A model generated the notes under the pieces. It saw only the letters and a list, made by a program, of their open reading frames with translations. It ran no database searches and was not told the origin of the DNA. The translations under genes were made by a program, and so were the position numbers. A stretch of 64,000 nt of DNA, from assembly GCA_964517435.1 (NCBI GenBank), contig CAZFEC010000008.1:1-64000 (forward strand), in the 5' to 3' direction. Numbering within the stretch: the first letter of the stretch is position 1; each line of letters starts with the position of its first letter. Shown piece after piece: positions 59,604 to 64,000 of this stretch. Source of the DNA: BS150m-G50 sp964517435 (lineage in GTDB: Bacteria > CAIWAD01 > BS150m-G50).

Positions 59604-60419
59604 GTGAAAACGGATTTCCACCTCCATACCCACCTGTGCCGGCATGCCGCCGGCGGGATGGAGGAGTATGTGCGACAGGCCCTGGCACTCGGCCTGGAGC
59701 ATATCTGCTTCACCGATCACGTCCCCCTGCCTTATGATTTCGACCTGACCCACCGGATGGGGCCGGAACAGCTGTCCGACTACATCGCCGGCGTGCGGGA
59801 ATTGCAGCGGCGCTATCGGGGCCGCATCGAAATCGGTCTCGGTCTGGAGTGCGACTACCTGCCCGGCGTGGAACCGTGGCTCGAGCGGATTCTGGCGGAG
59901 CAGGAGTGGGACTGCGTGCTGGGGAGTATTCACTTTGTGGGCCACATCCGCTCCGACGCGCCGGTCTTCGTCTTCCGGCCGGGCGAGGTGCCGCTGGACC
60001 AGCTGGAGGATAACTACTGGCGACAGCTGGACGAGCTGGTCACCTGCGGGCTCTTCGATGCGATCACCCACCTGGATATCTTCAAGAAACGGGGCTGGCG
60101 GCCGCAACCGGAACGGCTGCCGCGGATCACCGGGATCCTGGACCGCATGGCCGCCGCCGGCACAGCTCTGGAAGTCAACGCCTCCGGTTACGATAAGCCG
60201 GAGGTGGGGGAAGCCTATCCCCATCCCCAACTGTTGCGCCTGGCGGTTGAGCGGGGATTGACTTTCATCTACGGCTCTGACGCGCATCAACCGCAGCAGG
60301 TAGGGCGCTACCGGGACGTGATACAATCTCAACTGCTACGGCTGGGGGTAGAGCAACACGCGATCTACCGCAGGCGGCAACGATTCCTGCTGCCGTTGAC
60401 AGCGGACGGGTGTGAGTGA
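59604..60419 (+). CDS. PHP-domain histidinol-phosphatase-type phosphoesterase
   Basis: A 271-residue PHP-family phosphoesterase. The N-terminal KTDFHLHTHLCRHAAGG (about 2-18) is the HxH metal motif with additional His and Asp ligands, HICFTDHVPLPYDF supplies more, and the C-terminal FIYGSDAHQPQQV is the SDAH motif. The layout is that of HisJ-type histidinol-phosphate phosphatase. The GTG at 59604 gives the usual length; an in-frame ATG further upstream would extend into lon's end. No other his genes are adjacent. An octamer lies at 60318-60325, read as VIQ. Confidence 0.87.
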   Translation: MKTDFHLHTHLCRHAAGGMEEYVRQALALGLEHICFTDHVPLPYDFDLTHRMGPEQLSDYIAGVRELQRRYRGRIEIGLGLECDYLPGVEPWLERILAEQEWDCVLGSIHFVGHIRSDAPVFVFRPGEVPLDQLEDNYWRQLDELVTCGLFDAITHLDIFKKRGWRPQPERLPRITGILDRMAAAGTALEVNASGYDKPEVGEAYPHPQLLRLAVERGLTFIYGSDAHQPQQVGRYRDVIQSQLLRLGVEQHAIYRRRQRFLLPLTADGCE

Positions 60420-60480
60420 ATCTGAGGCGCGAAACCGGTACCCTGTCCGCAAAAAGAGCTCTGTTGAGAACAGATTTATA

Positions 60481-60509
60481 TTGACATCCAGAGGGTGGTA
60501 ATGTAAACT
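60481..60509 (+). promoter_or_regulatory. Sigma70-type promoter for the tRNA-Leu/rpsT unit
   Basis: TTGACA at 60481-60486 and TAAACT at 60504-60509 with exactly 17 bp between them. Transcription would start near 60516, ten bases before the tRNA. Confidence 0.75.
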
Positions 60510-60525
60510 AACCGACTGCAATCGA

Positions 60526-60609
60526 GCCGGAGTGGTGGAATTGGTAGACGCGCACGTTTCAGGGGCGTGTGGCTGCAAGGCCGTGTGGGTTCAAATCCCA
60601 CCTCCGGCA
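60526..60609 (+). tRNA. tRNA-Leu (anticodon CAG)
   Basis: An 84-nt cloverleaf: acceptor GCCGGAG pairs with CTCCGGC, D-arm with GGTAGA, anticodon stem CACGT/GCGTG enclosing TTCAGGG (anticodon CAG), a long class II variable arm as expected for leucine, and T-arm GTGGG-TTCAAAT-CCCAC. The CCA end is not encoded (A then TTT follows). It lies just after a TTGACA promoter and before rpsT. Confidence 0.96.
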
Positions 60610-60636
60610 TTTGAAGTTTAGTTAACGGAGAAGGAT

Positions 60637-60897
60637 ATGCCGCATCACAAATCATGCGCCAAGCGAGTTAAAACCAGCGCCGCCGCCCGACTGCGCAATC
60701 GAATCTATAAAAGCCGGCTGCACACAGCCATGCGCCGTATTTACAGCGTCACCACCCGCGAAGAAGCCGAACAGCTGCACCCGGGCACTGTCTCTCTGAT
60801 CGACAAACTGGAACGCAAAGGCATTCTGCATAAAAAGAACGCGGCAAATAAGAAATCGAAATTGAGTCAATTTGTCAGCCGGTTGCAGAATTCCTGA
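60637..60897 (+). CDS. rpsT: 30S ribosomal protein S20
   Basis: An 86-residue, very basic, helical small-subunit protein that binds 16S rRNA. PHHKSCAKRVKTSAAARLRNRIYKS is the S20 N-terminal pattern, and KGILHKKNAANKKSKLSQFV the C-terminal one, split here into shorter blocks. GGAGAAGGA lies just before the ATG. It is 27 bp after the tRNA-Leu and probably shares its promoter. Confidence 0.95.
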   Translation: MPHHKSCAKRVKTSAAARLRNRIYKSRLHTAMRRIYSVTTREEAEQLHPGTVSLIDKLERKGILHKKNAANKKSKLSQFVSRLQNS

Positions 60898-61020
60898 AAA
60901 GCGTCTCTATGATACGCGTTTGCCGGATTCCGTCGTGACCGCATTGATTTCCTGTCACCCCGGTATCCGGTTTTCTCTTTTTTCGCCCTCGCAACCGACC
61001 AACTCACAGGATTTGTGTCA

Positions 61021-63027
61021 ATGAAACTGCATCGAATTCTGCTGATAATGCCGCTGATGGGGCTAAGCTTCTGGCTGTCCGGTTGCGCTCAGTTGCAGTC
61101 ACTTACCGGCGCCGCTGCCGCAATTCCTGTGGTCAGCGATACTGCAATCGTCACCTTACCTGAAGATGAAATCGCCGCCTGTCTCTTCGCACCGGACGAT
61201 TACCTCTATTATTGCCGGCTGCTGGAACAGACCCTCATACAATGTGACTCGGTCGATCTGGACCTGGTTTACGGCGATCTGGAGCAGCAGTACAGCGAAA
61301 TCCAGAATTTCACCAATACCGCCGATACCTCCCTCCTCGAATTGAAACGGCAATACACCCGCGAATTAACGGAACTGGCCGGCCGCATGCTGGGCGTTTC
61401 GGAAAACGGCGACGCCGCGCTGCTCAAGGCGGGATTAAGTACGGAATCCCCGGGAGAATGGGATCAGGATTTCAGCCGGTTTACCGACGCTGATATCGAT
61501 TCGATTCTCTATGCCCTTTTGCATATCCCGGCGCAAAACCTATTGCCGACCGTACCTGACGCCGCGCATGAACTGGTAGACGCCAAGGTTGAATTTCTGA
61601 CCGGCGCCGGCCGCAAGAGTTTCACCCGCTGGCTGAGCCGTTCATCCCGCTACCTGCCGTTGCTGCAGGAAATAATCAACGCTCACAACCTTCCCCCCGA
61701 CCTCGTCTACCTGGCGATGATCGAATCCGGATTCAGTAGCAAGGCTTACTCCTGGGCGCACGCCGCCGGACCGTGGCAGTTTATCGGCAGTACGGCCAAG
61801 ATTTTCGGTTTACGGCGCGATTACTGGGTCGACGAGCGTTACGATCTGATCGCCTCCACCCATGCCGCCGCCCGTTTCCTGCGCGTGCTCTACAATCGGT
61901 ACCAGGACTGGTATCTGGCTTTTGCCGCCTATAACGCCGGCCCCGGCCGGGTTGACCGCGCCCTGAAACGCCATGGTACCCGGGACTATTGGCAGCTCTG
62001 GTCTTTGCCGCGGGAAACGCGCAACTACGTACCGATGTTTCTCGCCGCCCGGAAGATCACCCGGCACCCGGAACGCTACGGTTTTACCGCTATCGAGTAC
62101 CAGGAACCGCTGGTGATTGATACCCTGCGGGTGGAAGGGGGTTACCGCCTGCAGGATATCGCCGCCGAGCTGAAACTGAGCTCCGCGACACTGCAGGAAC
62201 TGAATCCCGCGCTGCTGCGGGAGGTTACCCCGCCGGGCGAAACACCCGCACTGTTGAAACTCCCCGCCGGTTCCGCTGACGCTCTGCTGGCGGCGTTGCC
62301 CACACTGCCCAAGGCGGCCGATACCCGCATCGTTACCCGGCACAAAGTACGTTACGGGGAAACGCTCTCCAGTATCGCGTTGCGTTACGGCGTCAGCGTA
62401 CGTTCCCTCAGGCAGGCCAATGACCTGCGGGGATCCCGTATTTACGCCGGCAAAACGCTGGTGGTGATGGACGCCGCCGATCCGATTCGGTCCGGAGGGG
62501 GGCAGGAATTTCCGCAAAACGGTGGCAGGGCGACCAAATACCGTGTCAAGCGAGGCGACACTTTAAGCGAAATTGCCTTGCGATATGGCCTTACAGTCAG
62601 TAAGATACGCAAGTGGAATGGTATTGGACGGCAGGGTAAGATCTATGCCGGCCAAAACCTGGTACTATATTTGAGTGGTGACGCACCGGCAGGCGATGCC
62701 GTTGTTCTGGGCGAATGGCTGATCCATACCGTCAAACGGGGTGAGAACGCGTCGCTCCTGGCTGAACGCTACGGGGTTTCACTGCGCGATCTGCGCAGTT
62801 GGAACAACCTGGATCGCAAGCTGAAACTGCTGGTCGGCCAGAAGCTCAAGGTGGGGCGTATCGATCAGGATCGCGTCATTGAGTACCGGGTGCGTCAAGG
62901 CGATTCACTCTGGCTCATCGCCGAACGGCACCATGTTACCACAGCTGAAATACAACAATGGAACAACCTGGGCAAGAACGATAAGATCTTCCCGGGTGAT
63001 AAACTGGTCATACACACAAGGGAGTAA
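61021..63027 (+). CDS. mltD: Lytic transglycosylase with four LysM domains (MltD type), lipoprotein
   Basis: A 668-residue lipoprotein with lipobox LSGC near residue 24. The SLT domain (residues about 215-345) starts LPLLQEIINAHNLPPDLVYLAMIESGFSS (split) with the catalytic Glu in MIESG, followed by AAGPWQFI and DWYLAFAAYNAGPGRV. Then come four LysM modules near residues 440-485, 500-550, 560-610 and 620-665, each opening with a pattern like YRVKRGDTLSEIA. It cleaves peptidoglycan glycan strands and is anchored in the outer membrane. AGGA lies 9 bp before the ATG. Confidence 0.94.
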   Translation: MKLHRILLIMPLMGLSFWLSGCAQLQSLTGAAAAIPVVSDTAIVTLPEDEIAACLFAPDDYLYYCRLLEQTLIQCDSVDLDLVYGDLEQQYSEIQNFTNTADTSLLELKRQYTRELTELAGRMLGVSENGDAALLKAGLSTESPGEWDQDFSRFTDADIDSILYALLHIPAQNLLPTVPDAAHELVDAKVEFLTGAGRKSFTRWLSRSSRYLPLLQEIINAHNLPPDLVYLAMIESGFSSKAYSWAHAAGPWQFIGSTAKIFGLRRDYWVDERYDLIASTHAAARFLRVLYNRYQDWYLAFAAYNAGPGRVDRALKRHGTRDYWQLWSLPRETRNYVPMFLAARKITRHPERYGFTAIEYQEPLVIDTLRVEGGYRLQDIAAELKLSSATLQELNPALLREVTPPGETPALLKLPAGSADALLAALPTLPKAADTRIVTRHKVRYGETLSSIALRYGVSVRSLRQANDLRGSRIYAGKTLVVMDAADPIRSGGGQEFPQNGGRATKYRVKRGDTLSEIALRYGLTVSKIRKWNGIGRQGKIYAGQNLVLYLSGDAPAGDAVVLGEWLIHTVKRGENASLLAERYGVSLRDLRSWNNLDRKLKLLVGQKLKVGRIDQDRVIEYRVRQGDSLWLIAERHHVTTAEIQQWNNLGKNDKIFPGDKLVIHTRE

Positions 63028-63031
63028 AGTT

Positions 63032-63307
63032 ATGAACCGCAGTGAAGTTATCGAGAAGATCGCCCGGGAGACCGGAATTCAAAAGCGGGACGCGACTGTG
63101 GTCGTGGAAGGCTTTCTGTCCGTCGTGACCGATTCTCTTGAAAAAGGTGAGAAGGTCGATCTGCGCGGTTTCGGAACCTTTAAGGTTGATCAGCGCAAAG
63201 CACGTAAAGCGCGGAATCCCCGTACCGGCGCCGAGGTTTATGTCCCGGCCAAGCAGGTTCCGGTTTTCCGTCCTTCCAGAGATCTTAAAGAGCGGGTCAA
63301 TCAATAA
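63032..63307 (+). CDS. HU/IHF-family nucleoid DNA-binding protein
   Basis: A 91-residue DNA-bending protein. NRSEVIEKIARETGIQKRDA (about 2-21) is the dimer helix, VDLRGFGTFKVDQRKARKARNPRTG (split) is the HU signature with the DNA-binding arm residues RNPRTG, ending VPVFRPSRDLKERV. GGAG precedes the ATG. It starts 4 bp after the transglycosylase gene and is followed by the mS38-like gene and xseA on the same strand. Could equally be IHF-like; the arm does not decide. Confidence 0.94.
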   Translation: MNRSEVIEKIARETGIQKRDATVVVEGFLSVVTDSLEKGEKVDLRGFGTFKVDQRKARKARNPRTGAEVYVPAKQVPVFRPSRDLKERVNQ

Positions 63308-63340
63308 CTATTTCGCAATTCCAGAATTCCCGGAGGAGCA

Positions 63341-63433
63341 ATGCCCAGCGGCAAAAAGCGCAAGCGTGCCAAGATGTCGACGCATAAACGCAAGAAACGT
63401 CTGCGCAAGAATCGTCATAAGAAGAAGAAATAA
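63341..63433 (+). CDS. COX24/AURKAIP1 (mS38-like) small basic ribosome-associated protein
   Basis: A 30-residue protein, almost entirely basic: MPSGKKRKRAKMSTHKRKKR then LRKNRHKKKK. It matches the COX24/AURKAIP1 domain of mitochondrial mS38 and the short bacterial homologues of the FCB group. CGGAGGAG lies 3 bp before the ATG. Such proteins sit on the ribosome; bacterial ones are poorly studied. Too short for routine gene finders to keep. It lies between HU and xseA. Confidence 0.88.
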   Translation: MPSGKKRKRAKMSTHKRKKRLRKNRHKKKK

Positions 63434-63463
63434 CAGTCCAGGCTGAGGCCTGCGGGGTTCTGG

Positions 63464-64000
63464 ATGACCCGCCCCACGTTGACAGTGTCCGATCTGGCCC
63501 GGAGAATCCGGGAGACGATCGACGACGCCTTTCCTCCCGTCTGGGTGGAAGGGGAGGTCTCCAATTACATCAGGCATAGATCAGGACACCATTATTTCTC
63601 CATCAGAGATACCGAGTGCCAGCTCGCCTGCGTCCTTTGGCGCGGGCGGGCCGGGCAGCTCACGTTCGAACTCCAGGACGGACTGCAGGTACGTCTGCAG
63701 GTCCGGATTGCCTTCTATGATCGCGGCGGTCGCCTGCAGCTCGATGTGCAGCAGGTTGAGAGCAGCGGTCAGGGCGACCTGCTTCTGCGGTTCGAACAGC
63801 TGAAAGCGAAGCTCCTGGCGGAGGGTCTCTTCGACCCGGAATGCAAGCAGGAGCTGCCCACCTTTCCCGCGCGGCTGGGGATCGTCACCTCGCCCAGCGG
63901 GGCCGCTATTCAGGACATCAAGAAGGTCATCCGGCAGCGGTTTCCCGCCGTCAGCCTGCAGCTCTATCCCGCTCAGGTCCAGGGTGAGGGAGCGGCGGTG
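63464..64000 (+). CDS. xseA: Exodeoxyribonuclease VII large subunit, 3' end outside window
   Basis: The first 179 codons of XseA, open to the end of the window. LTVSDLARRIRETIDDAFPP and VWVEGEVSNYIRHRSGHHYF begin the OB-fold DNA-binding domain, LQVRLQVRIAFYDRGGRLQL continues it, and FPARLGIVTSPSGAAIQDIK opens the catalytic domain. It degrades single-stranded DNA with the small subunit XseB. The ATG at 63464 is 30 bp after the mS38-like gene. Confidence 0.95.
   Translation, partial: MTRPTLTVSDLARRIRETIDDAFPPVWVEGEVSNYIRHRSGHHYFSIRDTECQLACVLWRGRAGQLTFELQDGLQVRLQVRIAFYDRGGRLQLDVQQVESSGQGDLLLRFEQLKAKLLAEGLFDPECKQELPTFPARLGIVTSPSGAAIQDIKKVIRQRFPAVSLQLYPAQVQGEGAAV

Larger units (their letters stand above)
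7475..60325. repeat. Dispersed GTGATACA octamer, 21 copies
   Basis: GTGATACA starts at 7475, 16929, 17574, 35297, 46818, 48273, 50447, 53091, 53511, 54836, 55513, 56632, 58063 and 60318; its reverse complement TGTATCAC starts at 10409, 32096, 47332, 47489, 50604, 50932 and 53958. By eye I count 21 copies where base composition predicts about 1.3. The base before it is C or T in 19 of 21 copies. Copies are in coding and intergenic DNA and in several reading frames. Function unknown; see findings. Confidence 0.8.

Noticed and set aside
7475..60325. GTGATACA as half of a CRP-type site (TGTGA-N6-TCACA)
   Set aside because: The inverted partner half-site at 6 bp spacing was not seen next to copies, and many copies lie inside genes, so a CRP operator does not explain the pattern.
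1..64000. CRISPR array or complete insertion sequence
   Set aside because: No regularly spaced identical repeats, no transposase gene and no inverted terminal repeats with target duplications were found.

Overview
The window is GC-rich bacterial DNA in which genes start with ATG, GTG or TTG behind good Shine-Dalgarno sites. Several signs point to a Gram-negative of the Fibrobacterota-Chlorobiota-Bacteroidota (FCB) superphylum, probably an uncultured lineage. Two giant secreted proteins end in PNPFN-type C-terminal sorting domains of the type IX secretion kind. There is a TonB-dependent receptor with an N-terminal carboxypeptidase-like domain, a 30-residue COX24/mS38-like basic protein, and several lipoproteins and outer-membrane-like proteins. 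The genome also decodes selenocysteine: selD carries an in-frame UGA at the catalytic position. I cannot name the species.

Layout. 1-6.5 kb: a polysaccharide locus with a truncated sulfatase facing a three-gene minus-strand operon (GH29 fucosidase, DUF4838 lipoprotein, GH29 fucosidase), which suggests use of sulfated fucose-rich glycans. 6.9-19.7 kb: a plus-strand accessory and housekeeping mix (flavin reductase, secreted HEXXH protein, CaCA exchanger, methyltransferases, lipase, GNAT, cupin, voltage-gated K+ channel, UroD-like protein, SGNH hydrolase, SH3 protein, two HAD phosphatases, SDR, membrane protein). 20-31 kb: TonB receptor, glycogen-binding module, small winged helix, iron-sulfur protein, Zn alcohol dehydrogenase, a rhodanese-rhodanese-PEBP fusion, FKBP, DUF2087, and a lysine-aminomutase-like radical SAM enzyme. 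31.2-35.2 kb: a compact minus-strand selenium operon (YedE-type transporter, TusA-like, class V desulfurase-like, DUF3343, selD). 35.7-44.7 kb: small plus-strand genes including a radical SAM enzyme, ACT protein, exported MsrB-MsrA, alkyltransferase-like protein and patatin. 45-54.4 kb: hisS converging on a three-gene operon of two giant secreted proteins and a lipoprotein. 54.9-60.4 kb: HDOD protein, divergent CheR-like protein, Hsp20, Lon and a PHP phosphatase. 60.5-64 kb: tRNA-Leu(CAG), rpsT, a LysM lytic transglycosylase, HU, the mS38-like protein and the start of xseA.

The signal not explained by any gene is a dispersed octamer, GTGATACA. I counted 21 copies on both strands, where base composition predicts about one. 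It lies in different coding frames and in intergenic DNA, and 15 copies fall between 46.8 and 60.3 kb. Its last base is almost fixed (A 21, G 4, C 2, T 0 among GTGATACN words). It behaves like a selected DNA-level word, such as an uptake signal or a recognition site for a protein or nuclease, and I know of no described element with this sequence.

Other notable items are the selenoprotein SelD with a hairpin at its UGA, a 20-bp perfect palindrome holding the stop codons of two converging genes, TCGG/CCGA six-base-periodic hairpins between genes, and the rhodanese-PEBP fusion with a strong internal start.
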